Notes: generated by a model not told the origin, from the sequence alone. A stretch of 64,000 bases of DNA from Ailurus styani (GCA_002007465.1 LNAC01000273.1:1597632-1661631), one strand, 5' to 3'. Shown: positions 36,194-48,355, counted from the stretch's first letter. Translations and numbers: made by a program.

Positions 36194-36616
36194 TGTAAGG
36201 GCCAGATAGTAATCATTTTAGGTTTTGTGGGCCATAAGGTTTCTGCAGGAACTACTCAATGCAGCCTTTGATGGTTTCAACACCTAGAATGAGTGTGGAG
36301 GGGCACCTGGGTGACCCAGTCAGTTAAGCATCTGCCACTTTCAGCTCAGGTCATGATCTCAGGGTCCTGAGATCAAGGCCAGAGTCAGGATCCCTGCTCA
36401 GTAGGGAGTCTGCTTCTCCTTTGCCTCTGACCCTCCCCCGTGCTTGTGCTCTCTTTCTCTCCCTCTCTCTCTCATAAATAAGTAAATCTTTAAAAAAAAA
36501 GTCTTTAAAAAATAAATCAATAAAATGGGTCTGGATGCATGTCAATAACATTTTATTTTAAAAAAAGTTATAAGCCAGATTTAGCTAAAAGGCTGTAGTT
36601 TGAATGCAGACCCCTT
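36194..36616 (+). mobile_element. hAT-like DNA transposon fossil split by a SINE
   Basis: TCTCTGTAAGGGCCAGATAG and TTTAGGTTTTGTGGGCCATA at 36190-36235, then after the SINE AATAACATTTTATTTT...AGCCAGATTTAGC and GGCTGTAGTTTG at 36543-36602, match the familiar non-autonomous hAT repeat that starts with a TGTAAAGGGCCAGATAG-like head. The two parts join exactly at the SINE's TSD. Family name uncertain. Confidence 0.65.
36300..36523 (+). mobile_element. Can-SINE inside a hAT fossil
   Basis: Flanks AATGAGTGTGGA (36288-36299) and AATGGGTCTGGA (36524-36535), two mismatches, are a TSD of the hAT element's own sequence. The tail is duplicated (AAATCTTTAAAA, then GTCTTTAAAAAATAAATCAATAAA). Confidence 0.9.
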
Positions 36617-36694
36617 GTTTAGATAACCTTTCAATAATAAGGGTAGCATTGTTTTCTGAGTGGTATGTACCAGGAATTGTTCCAACAGCTTTAT

Positions 36695-36870
36695 ATTTCA
36701 GCATACAAAGAATCTCTGAAATAGGAATAATTATTATATCCTCTGCCCATTTTTATGGGTGAGAAACTGAGTCAGAGAAATTTTCTTCCCAAAGATCCTG
36801 CAGAAAGAGATAGAATCCATTTTCAGACATGGGCAGCATAACTCTAGGGCCCATTTTTCAACCCAAATTC
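36695..36870 (-). mobile_element. MIR-like SINE relic
   Basis: ATTTTTATGGGTGAGAAACTGAGTCAG and CTTCCCAAAGATCCTGCAG are antisense MIR-like. Confidence 0.5.
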
Positions 36871-37048
36871 TGTCAGACTTCATGTTGTGTATGTCACTAA
36901 GTATTTCTTAGAGTGGAATAGTTTAAAACAAGTAAAATGAAGCACTAATTAACTGCCTTCAATTCCCTCGAATAGAAACTAAAAAGGGATTGACTTGTAC
37001 ATTGGTGTTCATAAAAATTTCTTTAATTTTTTTTAAAAGTCTACTTCC

Positions 37049-37249
37049 GGGCGCCTGGGTGGCTCAGTGGGTTAAAGCCCCTGACTTCGGCTCAGGTCAT
37101 GATCCCAGGGTCCTGGGATCGAGGCCCGCATCGGGCTCTCTGCTCAGCAGGGAGCCTGCTTCCTCCTCTCTCCTCTCTCTCTGCCTACCTTTCTGCCTAC
37201 TTGTAATCTCTCTCTCTGTGTCAAATAAATAAATAAAATCTTAAAAAAA
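37049..37249 (+). mobile_element. Can-SINE with 14-bp TSD
   Basis: Well-preserved common subtype. Perfect AAAAGTCTACTTCC at 37035-37048 and 37250-37263. Confidence 0.95.
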
Positions 37250-37263
37250 AAAAGTCTACTTCC

Positions 37264-38560
37264 ACCCCTCTCAACTCTGTTTTTTTGGTTTTATTTATTT
37301 ATTTATTTTTTAGTCATTGGGTTGACTCTGTGCTCTGTAGCATATGTTACAATGCATGAATAAATAAAATTTGACTTTCCTTTGAGATATTTTATTACTT
37401 ATTTCCTAATCAAAAGAAATTTTCAGGGAAATGAGTAATACAACTATTAACCTTTTCCCTTCTGCTTAAGAGACAACAAATTCATCATTTAAAATGGGAG
37501 GAAATTGAGCATTTCAATCAAGTACAGAGGTCTCTTAGGAATATCCTTCACTTAAAAGACATCAGAAATTTTCAAACTGAGGTAGTGAAGATCATGTCAC
37601 ATTCAGAGATAATATTGTGCCTGAAGACTCTGGTTACTCAGCAAATACAAGTCTGTTTGGTGCCACTGAATTGTTTCTTTTGTCAATAATGGTTTGAGGA
37701 AATCAAAATGGAACAGCTGCATTTCACTTGTAATGAGGACTCTTAGAAATGAACTTTGTGATGGATGTTAAATCCTGTAAACCTGAGGACTTTATCTTTT
37801 AAACGACATCCATGCTTCATTTCTTGGCTTTCATGATTCATAGGTGGCTGAATTAATTAAAAACTTTGGTCTAGCTGGCTTCACTAACATAAGAATTCCA
37901 CTTGGAAAAGTATTGCATAAATTATGCAACAAAGAACATATAAAATTTGTGTGAAGTTAGAATTTACCTAATTAAGTTCTGGATATCTGCTGTATAACAA
38001 TATGCATATAGTTATAATACTGTATCACACACTGAAGATTTTTTAAATAGATTTCATATTACATGTCCTTTGCCACAATAAAAAAAGAATTTATCAAATT
38101 AAAAAAAGGTGATAGCTATACTTATGATCTGATAAATTGTTATTTCTAAGGGAATGATAGCAATCCACTTGCTTAAGTGCCATTTTTGTTCCTGGATAAA
38201 AATCATTATCTTAGGCTATCAAAAGGGTCATGGTAGCAGAGAAGTAAATTAAATATTCAACTCATTATCTTGGTCAAGGTCAAGGTCAAAAAAAAAGAGA
38301 GAGAACTTCTTCCTAACGTTACAGACTTATTCCCATTAATTCCCTTGGAAAGTGCCACCAGTACACAGGTTACATACATGCTCATTTTATTGTCACATTT
38401 TATCACATCCTTAAGGCAGATTCTGTTGTCTAAATTAATACAAAACTATGAATAAATGTGCATCCCAGTTAATAATAAAATATTTAAATATTTTAAAGTT
38501 TATGCTTTTCTCTGAAATCTTAATGTATGACTGTTGTCTTGCAGTTGTATCAAAGTCTTA
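37264..38560. other. AT-rich intergenic
   Basis: Begins with a TTTA run after the SINE. No recognisable gene. Confidence 0.55.
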
Positions 38561-38577
38561 TACTAAAAAAAAAAAGG

Positions 38578-38783
38578 GGGGGGCGCCTGGGTGGCTCAGT
38601 GGGTTAAAGCCTCTGCCTTTGGCTCAGGTCATGATCTCAGGGTCCTGGGATCAAGGCCCGCATCCGGGCTCTCTGCTCAGCAGGGAGCCTGCTTCCTCCT
38701 CTCCCTCCCTGTCTCTGCCTGCCTCTCTGCCTACTTGTAATCTCTCTCTTTGTGTCAAATAAATAAATAAAATCTTAAAAAAT
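38578..38783 (+). mobile_element. Can-SINE preceded by an A-run
   Basis: Common subtype with a G-run at its head, directly after an 11-nt A-run at about 38565-38575. No convincing TSD. Confidence 0.9.
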
Positions 38784-38789
38784 AAAAGC

Positions 38790-39465
38790 TAAAGTCTATC
38801 ATTTGTGATCATACCTTATTAAAATAATGTATTAAGGAAAGGAAATTTTGTTATATACAATTAAATAGAATTTCAAAAACTTAGTGAAATTGTTCTTTAG
38901 TCACACCTGAGACTACAACTTATGTTCTGGCTTTGTGATTTCCAAGTGGATTCATTGTGATCAGCATTGTAATGGTACTAAAAGAATGCATGGTGATGAT
39001 TGCTTAAAATGTACCTTTTTGTGTAATAGCACTAATTATCAGCCACCCTTGCAATGAATAGATAATCGCCATTAATTTCTTTGGTGTTCACTGTAGTGAC
39101 ATTAATCACGATGAGCTCATTTGACTTTAATGTGAATATAATATGTGATGCCGTAGGAATTCCATTGTAATTTAGCAGTAAATAATGTCCACTGATTGTG
39201 AAAACACCGTGAGCGTCCCTCCTAGGATGGAAGGCCTTTATAGCTCCCTCCCAGATGTGAATTGCTGTCCCTCTAGTCTTAGAAATGAGAAATGCTTATT
39301 GAAATAGAAGAAAACTCTGGGGGAAAGCATGTAACAAGGTAAAATATTAACTTTTGAAGAAAAAGATGATAAAAATTTTGTATGTTAGCCATGTGGCAAT
39401 AATGATGAAGAAGAATTGTTCCAACAATTTGAAGGCATGCTCACCAGTAAGATGATTGAGAGTGC
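38790..39465. other. Single-copy-looking block rich in TAAT motifs
   Basis: Contains CACTAATTATCAG, CCATTAATTTC and ACATTAATCACG within 39025-39120, without recognisable repeats. Possible regulatory sequence; see findings. Confidence 0.35.
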
Positions 39466-39469
39466 GAAG

Positions 39470-39665
39470 TCTAAGCACAGATTTCCAAGGCTGAGTTGCT
39501 TGCTATCTAATCTTGGCAATGGACAAACTCCATAAGCATTAAATTTCTTGCTTCTAGAATGAAGATAAGTTCAGTGCCCACATTGTAGTGATTTTGAGAG
39601 AATTATACATAAAGAAGTGTGAAGTGCAATGTCTAAGACTTCATAAATGCTTAATAATTGTTAAT
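39470..39665 (+). mobile_element. MIR-like SINE relic
   Basis: GAATGAAGATAAGTTCAGTGCC, TGAGAGAATTATACATAAAG and TTCATAAATGCTTAATAATTGTTAATTG fit the 3' half of a sense MIR. Confidence 0.5.
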
Positions 39666-39669
39666 TGTT

Positions 39670-41595
39670 GATATTACCAATGCTTAAAAGAATAAACAAA
39701 GTACATGAGATCAGGGAAACCTTTGTTGTTTAAACAGCTGTGCTAATTTTAAAGCTTTTTAAAAATAGAACTATTAAATAAGTCAGCTTTCATTCTTCTT
39801 TTTTTCTTTGGACTGTCAAGGATGAGATTTCTCCACAAATGGTTACATTTGTCCCTGCAGTAGGTCAGACTAGGTTATTAAGACAACCACATGCTGCATA
39901 GCTCCATTTTCTCACCACAGTGTTTCCTGTGTATGTCAGTCTACTGTTCATATCAATGAGCTATTCTAAGTGGGTTTTTTTTTTCTTTTTATCCATCTTT
40001 CCTTGTTTCAATGTCCTCAAGTTAATCAAAGAAATGCTTCTTCCTCTAAGTGCCTTGTTTAAAACATCTTGTTATGTCAAGCTAAGTAATGTCATTTATA
40101 ACAGAAGAAGAGCATTGTTTGTTCAAGGAAAGCAAAATATCCTCTTGCAAACTGACAGGTATGGCTGTTTGCTGACTGGCCGAATTTAAATTGGTTTGTT
40201 TGGCACATACCTCCCTGAGTGAGCCTTCTTTCTGTACTGAGTGCTGTTTCTGACAACAGTTCCTTGCATATGCATGCCATTAAAGAATTGCTGCTGTACT
40301 TTATGTTTCCTTTACATGTGTATATATTTTTCAGCTGGTAAAGCTTCCTTCTGTCTTTTTTATTTTCCTTAAGACCCAATCTGAAATGTTATATTCTCTG
40401 GAGAAAGTAAAGACTGGATGAGTCCTTCATCTGTTTTCATACCTGTGAGAGGAAATTATTGTACCACATGACTTCATAATCCTTCATCCTCCAGGATTTC
40501 CTGGTATATTTGGAAATTTGGGAAAAAGTTTATTTAAAGTTGGGTAGAATTTTTTTTTTCCAATTAAATGATCTTAGAATGAGATTTCTTCCCCTCTTTT
40601 TCCACACTGGTAACACAATCTATTCCATCATGTTAGCCTCCCATGAAGACACTCAATTACTGGAAAAACAAAGCAAATCCTATGTCAGAAGGAAAGATAC
40701 AATAGAAAATGAAGGTTAATAAAAATACATCTTAGACATAGAAAATAAGATTAGAGGTGACATATTATTATCAGCCACGAGGGATTCTTCAGGCAGCCAG
40801 GAAAAACACACACACAGCTTTTTTGGTTTTGTCATCACACCAGACTTCCATTTACCAATGAATTCAGAAATAATTGTCACCTTAGGGCTCTACAGAATAG
40901 CATGAATTAGGGTTGGGTAGTTATAAACACTACAACCTGCAGTTTGCATAACTGTTGCTTAAAGAAAGCAGAGAGTCAAACAATTCACATGAATTCTTTA
41001 GGCTATTAAAGTACAATTAAAATAAAAAGCTTTCTAAGAAATCTACAGTTAATTTTCACCTCCAGTATGTGAACCATATCACTTCAATTATCGAAATCTG
41101 GTCACCTACTTAGCTATATAAGCACGTAAATCTTTTTATATATCTTGTCATCCAGTATAATCACGTCAGTTCTATTTGTGCAGAATAGAGAGCTCTTGAT
41201 GTCTTGGGGTGATGACTCAACCACTGAGAAACAAGGAGAAAAGTTACAAATGTGGAGACACAGCAACTAACACACTTGATTGATTAGTTGATGGGGATAA
41301 ATAAAAGATGGTTTTAAAGAGCTGTGGGGCAGGTATTTGTGGGATAAAGCTCAGAGATTTGTGGCTTCAAAGCTTTAAAGTGCTTTTTATCTGTATGAAA
41401 TTACTGGAGTGGCATTTGAGTTCATGCAATTTAACAGTTATTTCAGGGCTGTGGGAAACTATTAGCAAATATAAATAATTGTTACTGAGGAGTATTCTAT
41501 ACTAATCCATGGTGTCTTCTATTGTTCTAAACTTCTCACATATTATGTAAATAGACAAAATTTGTCACTACGGTCAGCCACATTCTTTTTTCTAT
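39670..41595. other. Intergenic; no gene recognised
   Basis: Frames at 39920-40189 and 40092-40379 overlap on opposite strands and neither has motifs. I could not assign a repeat family. Confidence 0.5.
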
Positions 41596-41599
41596 AATA

Positions 41600-41735
41600 T
41601 GAGCTACCTGCAATGTAAGCTTCTTACAATATAAGCATCATAAGGGCAAAAATGTCTATTTTTGTTTCTTAACAAAAGAGAGCTTAGAACAATCCCTAGA
41701 ATATATCAAGTGTTCAATAAATATATGTTGACTGA
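41600..41735 (+). mobile_element. L2 3' end relic
   Basis: TGTAAGCTTCTTACAATATAAG, TAAGGGCAAAAATGTC and CAAGTGTTCAATAAATATAT GTTGACTGAATG form a typical L2 3' terminus. Confidence 0.65.
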
Positions 41736-41924
41736 ATGAAAGCTTGGCTCTGAAAGAGCACATGGTAGATACCTTTCCTCAGTCTGAGACTAGCACCTTA
41801 AACATTCATCTCCTTGCAGAAGGAGTTACCTGGTTCTTTCAACAATGGGATAGCAAAAGGAATCTTCTGTATCTCTTCTCCCTTTCTGTTAGATTTTGAG
41901 CATTTACTCGGCATTGTGTACTAA

Positions 41925-42085
41925 GCACATGGGCTCTGTAGTCAAATTGCTTGTATTCACATCTCAGCTCTACCTTTTTTCCTAGTTGTGTTACTAGTGT
42001 CAGCATGCAGAATTTCTCTGTGATACTCTTGGCATAAGGAAAAGAGACTGATAAAAGAGTATTTAACTCATAGAGTTATTAAGGT
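41925..42085 (+). mobile_element. MIR-like SINE relic
   Basis: GGGCTCTGTAGTCAAATTGC, CATCTCAGCTCTACC and CATAGAGTTATTAAGGTGC are sense MIR-like, with a decayed core between. Confidence 0.5.
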
Positions 42086-42107
42086 GCATTTAAAATCTCT
42101 AGAAGAG

Positions 42108-42231
42108 GGGCACCTGGGTGGGTCGGTAGATTAGGCATCTGACTCTTGATCTCAGCTTGATCTCAGGGTCTCGAGTTCAAGCCCCATGATGGGCTCCACA
42201 CTAGGAGTGGAGCCTGCTTAGAAAAATAAAA
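42108..42231 (+). mobile_element. Short old Can-SINE with 17-bp TSD
   Basis: Only about 124 bp: a tRNA-like head (CACCTGGGTGGGTCGGTAGA), GTTCAAGCCCC, no CT-rich part, AATAAAATAAAA tail. TSD TAAAATCTCTAGAAGAG (42091-42107) and TAAAATGCCTAGAAGAG (42232-42248), two mismatches. Confidence 0.9.
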
Positions 42232-42370
42232 TAAAATGCCTAGAAGAGAATTTAATACATAGTGATTACATACTGTAATCAATCCTTTTATTGCTGATGC
42301 TAATGTGGAACATCTACAATATATTTTTTTTAACGTTGGATATTCCCATTTAGGTAAGATTACTGAACCA

Positions 42371-42560
42371 AGGGGTGCCCGGGTGGCTCAGTGGGTTAAA
42401 ACCTCTGCCTTCAGCTCAGGTCATGATCTCAGGGTCCTGGGATCAAGCCCTATATCAGGCTCCCTGCTCAGTGGGGAGCCTGCTTCCTCCTCTCTCTCTG
42501 CCTGCCTCTCTGCCTACTTGTGATCTCTCTCTGTCAAATAAAAAAATAAAATTAAAAAAA
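42371..42560 (+). mobile_element. Can-SINE with 14-bp TSD
   Basis: Perfect AAGATTACTGAACC at 42356-42369 and 42561-42574. Confidence 0.95.
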
Positions 42561-42719
42561 AAGATTACTGAACCGATTAAAGGTGAATTATTTTTTTGGC
42601 AATTGAGAATCATCTCATTGCTTTAACTTGATTGTATGTATGTTAACATAGCTTATTTACAATATAAAGTATTATTATAACTTGATTTTATATCAATATT
42701 TTCCATTCTATACCACTGT

Positions 42720-42812
42720 CTTTTTAGAATCAAGACCTTGTCTTACTTATCTCTGTATTCCTATGCTTATAACTTATGTTTTGACTGATTGATAAATGAA
42801 TGAATAAATGTA
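42720..42812 (+). mobile_element. L2-like 3' end relic
   Basis: GACCTTGTCTTACTTATCTC and TTGATAAATGAATGAATAAA resemble a decayed L2 end. Confidence 0.4.
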
Positions 42813-43250
42813 TCACTCTACAAGTATTTGGCCTCTGTTGATAGAGATCATAATTTTTCTATGTGGTTTATCTAATGTGGTATACACATTAGGTTACTTG
42901 CTATAAAAATAAATATTATAAAAAATAAAGATTCAAAGTAAATAATTTTATATTTTAACTTTAATTTCTGAAGGCCAAATATTTATTTAAAGGATGTAGG
43001 TTTGTGTATCTCTACTACTGTATTGAAACGGTTTCTCACAAACATCTTTCAGCCTTTGTAATTTCATCAAAAAACAACCTTATAAAGAAAGAAACAAACT
43101 TCTAAATTCTAAACTTGAAAATTACTTGATGAATACAGAACAGTTCCATAAAAGGTATCTGGCAAAGAGGTTCTTTGTATTTGTTTTTGTTATAATTGAC
43201 ATTGGAAATTACTACTAGAAGTTATACGTAATTAAAAAGATAAAATTTCT

Positions 43251-43449
43251 TTTTTTTTTTTAAAGATTTTATTTATTTATTTCACAGCGGGAGAGAGATC
43301 ACAAGGAGGCAGAGAGGCAGGCAGAGAGAGAGGGGGAAGCAGGCTCCCTGCCAAGCAGAGAGCCCGATGCGGGCCTCGATCCCAGGACCCTGAGATCATG
43401 ACCTGGGCCGAAAGCAGAGGCTTTAACCCACTGAGCCACCCAGGCGCCC
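43251..43449 (-). mobile_element. Can-SINE, antisense, with 17-bp TSD
   Basis: Perfect AAAAAGATAAAATTTCT at 43234-43250 and 43450-43466. Its head faces the head of the next SINE 34 bp away. Confidence 0.95.
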
Positions 43450-43483
43450 AAAAAGATAAAATTTCTAAGATCAATAACCCTTT

Positions 43484-43701
43484 AGGGCGCCTGGGTGGCT
43501 CAGTGGGTTAAAGCCTCTGCCTTCGGCTCAGGTCATGATCTCAGGGTCCTGGGATCGAGGCCTGCGTCGGGCTCTCTGCTCAGCAACAGCCTGCTTCCTC
43601 CTCTCTCTCTCTCTCTCTCTCTCTCTGCCTGCCTCTCAGCCTACTTGTGATCTGATCTCTCTGTGTCAAAAAAATAAATAAAACCTTTAAAAAGAAAAAA
43701 A
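43484..43701 (+). mobile_element. Can-SINE with 11-bp TSD
   Basis: AATAACCCTTT at 43473-43483 and 43702-43712. CT repeat expanded at 43600-43626. Head-to-head with the SINE at 43251-43449. Confidence 0.95.
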
Positions 43702-43869
43702 AATAACCCTTTCATATTCAAGATATCCTGTCTCAGTAAACCTTTAGTGTTTGGCAAAGTATACCTGAAGTTTAGATCACTTAGTTGTCAATTACAAAAT
43801 TTAAAGAATTTCTTTCTATATTATAAGAAAAAATATATAACATTCTTGTATATTGTAAGAATGAACTTT

Positions 43870-44070
43870 TTTTAAAGATTTTATTTATTTATTTGACACA
43901 GAGAGAGAGAGAGAGAGATCACAAGTAGGCAGAGAGGCAGTCAGAGGGAGAGGAGGAAGCAGGCTCCCCACTGAGCAGAGAGCCCGATGCAGGGCTCGAT
44001 CCCAGGACCTTGAGATCATGACGTGAGCTGAAGGCAGTGGCTTAACCCACTGAGCCACCCAGGCGCCCCA
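43870..44070 (-). mobile_element. Can-SINE, antisense, with 14-bp TSD
   Basis: Perfect TAAGAATGAACTTT at 43856-43869 and 44071-44084. Confidence 0.95.
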
Positions 44071-44128
44071 TAAGAATGAACTTTGAACAGTAATTCTCTC
44101 CAATTTCTTCATCACAGAATTGATTTCT

Positions 44129-44336
44129 TTTTTTTTTTTTTAAAGATTTTATTTATTCATTTGACACAGAGAGAGAGATTACAAGTAGGCAGAGAGGCAA
44201 GGCAGAGAGACAGGGAGAGGAGGAAGCAGGCTCCCTGCTGAGCAGAGAGCCCGATGCGGGCCTCGATCCCAGGACGCTGAGATCATGACCTGAGCCGAAA
44301 GCAGAGGCATTAACCCACTGAGCCACCCAGGTGCCC
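44129..44336 (-). mobile_element. Can-SINE, antisense, with 14-bp TSD
   Basis: Perfect CAGAATTGATTTCT at 44115-44128 and 44337-44350. Long T-run at the tail side. Confidence 0.95.
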
Positions 44337-44367
44337 CAGAATTGATTTCTGTACATTGAAATTCTCT

Positions 44368-44538
44368 GGGCTGCCTATGTGGCTTAGTTGGTTAAGTGTG
44401 TGATTCTTGATTTTGGTTTTTGTAATGATCTCATGGTTCTGAGTTTGAGCCCCCTGTTAGGCTCTGCACTGAACATGTAGCCTGCTTAAGATTCTCTCTC
44501 TCCTTCTCCTTCTACCCTTCCCCCATTAAAAAAAAAAG
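44368..44538 (+). mobile_element. Can-SINE, old and divergent
   Basis: CTGCCTATGTGGCTTAGTTGG head, TTTGAGCCCCCTGTTAGG centre, CT-rich part, short A-run. No TSD found. Confidence 0.85.
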
Positions 44539-44544
44539 ACAACT

Positions 44545-46505
44545 CAAGTTTATGTAGCAATATATTTATGTCACCCACAAAGTTATTGTTGTTTTTTATT
44601 GAAGAATTAGATATGTAATTTCTTTGGGGAACAATATTTTTGAAATGTTGATGCACTTCAAGTCACAGAAAATGTCAAATGGTTTCAAAACTGTGAGAGG
44701 CAGATTCATATTCAACAAAAAATTTCAGGAATTCAATCTTTAAGTAGCAGCAAAACTGAGATTTGATCCATTTTTTTTTCTATCCTCTGTCATTACCTTC
44801 TCAGCACCTATGACATTTTGACATATCTTTTTTCTATGATCTCAAGCATTTATATATCATTTCTCAATCATTTTTTGCTATACTCAGTAAAAGAAATATA
44901 ATGACCTAATTCAATACTTTCAAAGAAAACAATACCTTGGTTCAATTATATCCAGATTTTTGCTATTATTTTTGGTATTTTGTCGTTTTTAGAGTTGATC
45001 AAAATAAAATATGAAATCTTCAGGTACATTTTAATGTTCTGCTTAATAATGCAGTCTTGAACATTTTTTATTTCAAATTATCAAAATTTATTGACTTTAT
45101 TTATTCAAATATAAATGTAATTGTAAGACAAATTAATGGATGCTATTCTCTCAGGTTTAGTAAATTCTTTTTCTTTTTTGATACCTATATTTTAGGAGCA
45201 AAATGAATGCAAATTCTATATAATAAATAGAACTATAAATAAATCTTCCTAATTTATAATTTCAGTCTTATAGTGAGTTAATGTTTTGGCTTATGTACTG
45301 TCATTTCATTATAATATGTTTTTTAAAGTAAGATTTTTTGGATTTTCCATGAAAAATAATCTGTCCTAATGCATTACATTAAACTCAAATAAGTAAAATC
45401 TCTCATTCTAAAGTAATTTTTGCACTGCATCATTTAATTTTGTGTTGTTCATTTGTTTTAATTTGGGGATAGTCTTGTTATATGGCTCTTCTATAATATT
45501 AAATTGATTACAAAAAGATTAGTTCATATCATTTGACTACCATATTCTAAGAAATTTTATTTAAAGCCATAATTAACATTTCTAACTTTAAAAGTTTCCC
45601 TTTTCAAAATCACTTATAAATAAATATTTTATATTAAAAAGCACACTCTTCAAAAATTGCATGAAGTTTTATTCATTTATTCAAAGTTCTTAAGCTCCAA
45701 TGATTGTCCTAGCTAAAAATAGTGTAATCTTTATGATGTTCATCTTAGAGCTGATGGATGCCAGGATATGTATATGAAAATGTAAAATAATGTATTACAC
45801 AAAGAGAAAGAACACAGTCTCCTGCAGAGATTAAGTGTCTTTAACACCAGGACTAGCTTGTCTTGTCTGCATTTGGAACAATAGATACTTCCAATCTAGC
45901 ATGACATTTCGATGACAGTCTTTATCTTCCATTGTCAGTTAAAATATGGGGAAGAACTTTCCTTGAAATTTCCCCAAAGTACCATATATACTGCAATTCC
46001 CAGTTGTGCATTTGTTTGCAAGGCAGAACTGGAATCAGCTAGAATACTGAACTATTTAGTTATACAAGAGTGACCGGAGAATTTCACAAATGTGAATTCT
46101 CCCACTGTGTTCTTCCAACCAAATCCCTGCAACTATTTTCTAACATTTGGACAGTAAAGCTTTCCCATCTCTAAATAAAGAAACATTTTGAATAATTAAT
46201 GTTTCATTTTAATATTATTCTTGTCTAGTGTTTAAGAAACAATTTAAAATATTGTAACAATAGTACGTTTACTGAATACATTTAGAATAACAGCTGGTAA
46301 AATTTTCAGGCTCTGAACACATGCACATTTTAAGCCTTTTTTTGTCAATATAATAAGAACATCTGATTTCAAATATAGTAGCTGTCATCAAAGATACTTG
46401 AATCATTTAAAAAGATGTTATTTGAAGCAACATTGATTTAGTAAAACCAATACTAAAATACTATGGCTTACATTTACTAATTTTTATTGAAAGTATATAT
46501 GATAG
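44545..46505. other. Very AT-rich intergenic, SINE-free
   Basis: Long T/A-rich sequence with no coding potential. Confidence 0.6.
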
Positions 46506-46530
46506 TATTTGCTTAATTAAAGATATACAT

Positions 46531-46918
46531 GTGCCTGCGTGATAGAGTAGGTTGGAGTCTGACTCTTGGTTTTGGCTCGGGTTGTGATCTCAGTCAGGGT
46601 CATGAGATCAGCCCCATGTCAGGCTCTGAGCTCAGCACAGAGTCTGCTTGAGATTCTCTCTCATTCTCCTGCTCCTCATGCTCGTGCTCTCTCTCTCTCT
46701 CATCTCTAAAATAAATAAATATATTTTTCTAAGATTTTATTTATTTATTTGACAGAAAGAACAAGCACAAGCAGGGGGAGCAGCAGAGAGAGAGGGAGAA
46801 GCAGACTACCCACTGAGCAGGGAGCCCGACATGGGGCTCGATCCCTGGGATCATGACCTGAGCTAAAGGCAGACACTGAACCAACTGAGCCACCTTGGCA
46901 CCTTTAAATTTTTTTTTT
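46531..46918 (+). mobile_element. Old Can-SINE split by an antisense SINE
   Basis: Decayed head GTGCCTGCGTGATAGAGTAG; the AAATAAATAAATAT tail is interrupted from about 46727 and ends at about 46918. TSD TTAATTAAAGATATACAT (46513-46530) and TTAATTAAGGGTACACAT (46919-46936), three mismatches. Confidence 0.85.
46727..46905 (-). mobile_element. Nested antisense Can-SINE in a SINE tail
   Basis: AAGATTTTATTTATTTATTTGA to CCACCTTGGCACC. It lies inside the A/T-rich tail of the + strand SINE, so its own TSD is lost in low-complexity sequence. Confidence 0.88.
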
Positions 46919-46939
46919 TTAATTAAGGGTACACATTTT

Positions 46940-48100
46940 ATCATAAGTCATCTATATAGTATAAACTAAAACATAATAATATGATAAATTGAATGAATGC
47001 TGAATTTTATATATAAAGCTCCAAGATCATAAATATATATTACAAACAATAAGCAATATTTCTAACTTGTTTTAAATTAAAATAAATCATTTAAAAATCA
47101 CATGAATTTTGTTAGGAGCAGTTATAAAATAGTCCAAAATAATACAAGGAGTGTGATTTATTTGATTCTTCATCTTCATTACTATTAGATCAAATTAAAA
47201 GTTATACAGGAGTATTAGAGTAATAGAGCTCTATTAGAGTAATAGAGCTGAACAATGAACAGTTAGGTCCTGTTATATCTTTATTCCAAAAAGAGAAAAA
47301 GATATTGGGCTATTTAATTAATATTCTCACCCTAATGTTCCTGCATTCTTATGTCCATAAAAATGAAAGATAAAATTTCAAACTATATAGAATTATTTTG
47401 GTTTTCATCATATTCCTAAGTATTTACTAAAAATATTTGAAGATCAGATCATGGACAGCATTGAATGCCTGAGTAAGTCTTTTCTTAATTTATCGCTCTG
47501 CTTCTCACATAGATAATATCAATTGTATCTACTGTATGCCCACAACTATTTTGATGTTATACTTTCTTGGAATACTTGAACACTTCCCTATTACCTACTG
47601 TGATGCATTCTTAAAGATATGGTGATATTTTTTTCACATTTATCCATCCATCCTTTTGTTCACTCTTTCACTAAAGCTCCTTTGAATATCTACTTAAGTG
47701 ACAGGTGCTTTTGCTGAACTTCCGTAGTGAAAGAAGCACAGGTCTTTCCTTTTAGGAGTGACTCCTCAAAGGTTCAGAACTTTCCCTGCAGCATGCAAGG
47801 TGGAGAAGAGTTCTTTATGCTGTAGAAATGCTGTGAACTTAGAGTCTATGAAATGTTTCTCCCTGAATTTATCCAGCGATCTGTGTTAACAAATAGCTTT
47901 TCATGACAAGCCTTATCTCTAAAACTAGATCATAAACACTGTGTCCATAACTCTACAGTCGATCGGGCATTAGATTTAGTTGGAACTCAATTAGTATTTG
48001 TGGAATGTTCTCTCTATCCAGATCTCCTTTCTTCCAGATATCTATTTTCTCTAATTTCTCACTTTATTTTGGTTTTTGCAAAAATATCACCTTATCAGAA
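46940..48100. other. AT-rich intergenic
   Basis: No feature recognised. A short duplication, GAGTAATAGAGCT, occurs at about 47217 and 47233. Confidence 0.5.
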
Positions 48101-48104
48101 AGGA

Positions 48105-48355
48105 CTCTTAAAACTATGCTGTCTAAAATAGTGCTCCCTACCTCATCACACTTTATTCTCTTACCCTGTTTTATTTTACTTCGCAGTGCATATCAACTAC
48201 CTGGCATATGAGGTGTTTGAGTTTTTCCCACCTTCATGCATAGTATAATGTAAATTCTATGAGAGCAAGGATTGCCTGTACAATTGTGTTATATTTTCTG
48301 TGTCTGTATTGGCTGACATATGTTAGATGCTCAATATATTCATTGAATTAATGAA
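48105..48355 (+). mobile_element. L2 3' end relic
   Basis: TTCTCTTACCCTGTTTTATTTTACTTC, AATTCTATGAGAGCAAGGATTGCCTG and GTTAGATGCTCAATATATTC match L2 3' end organisation. Confidence 0.65.
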
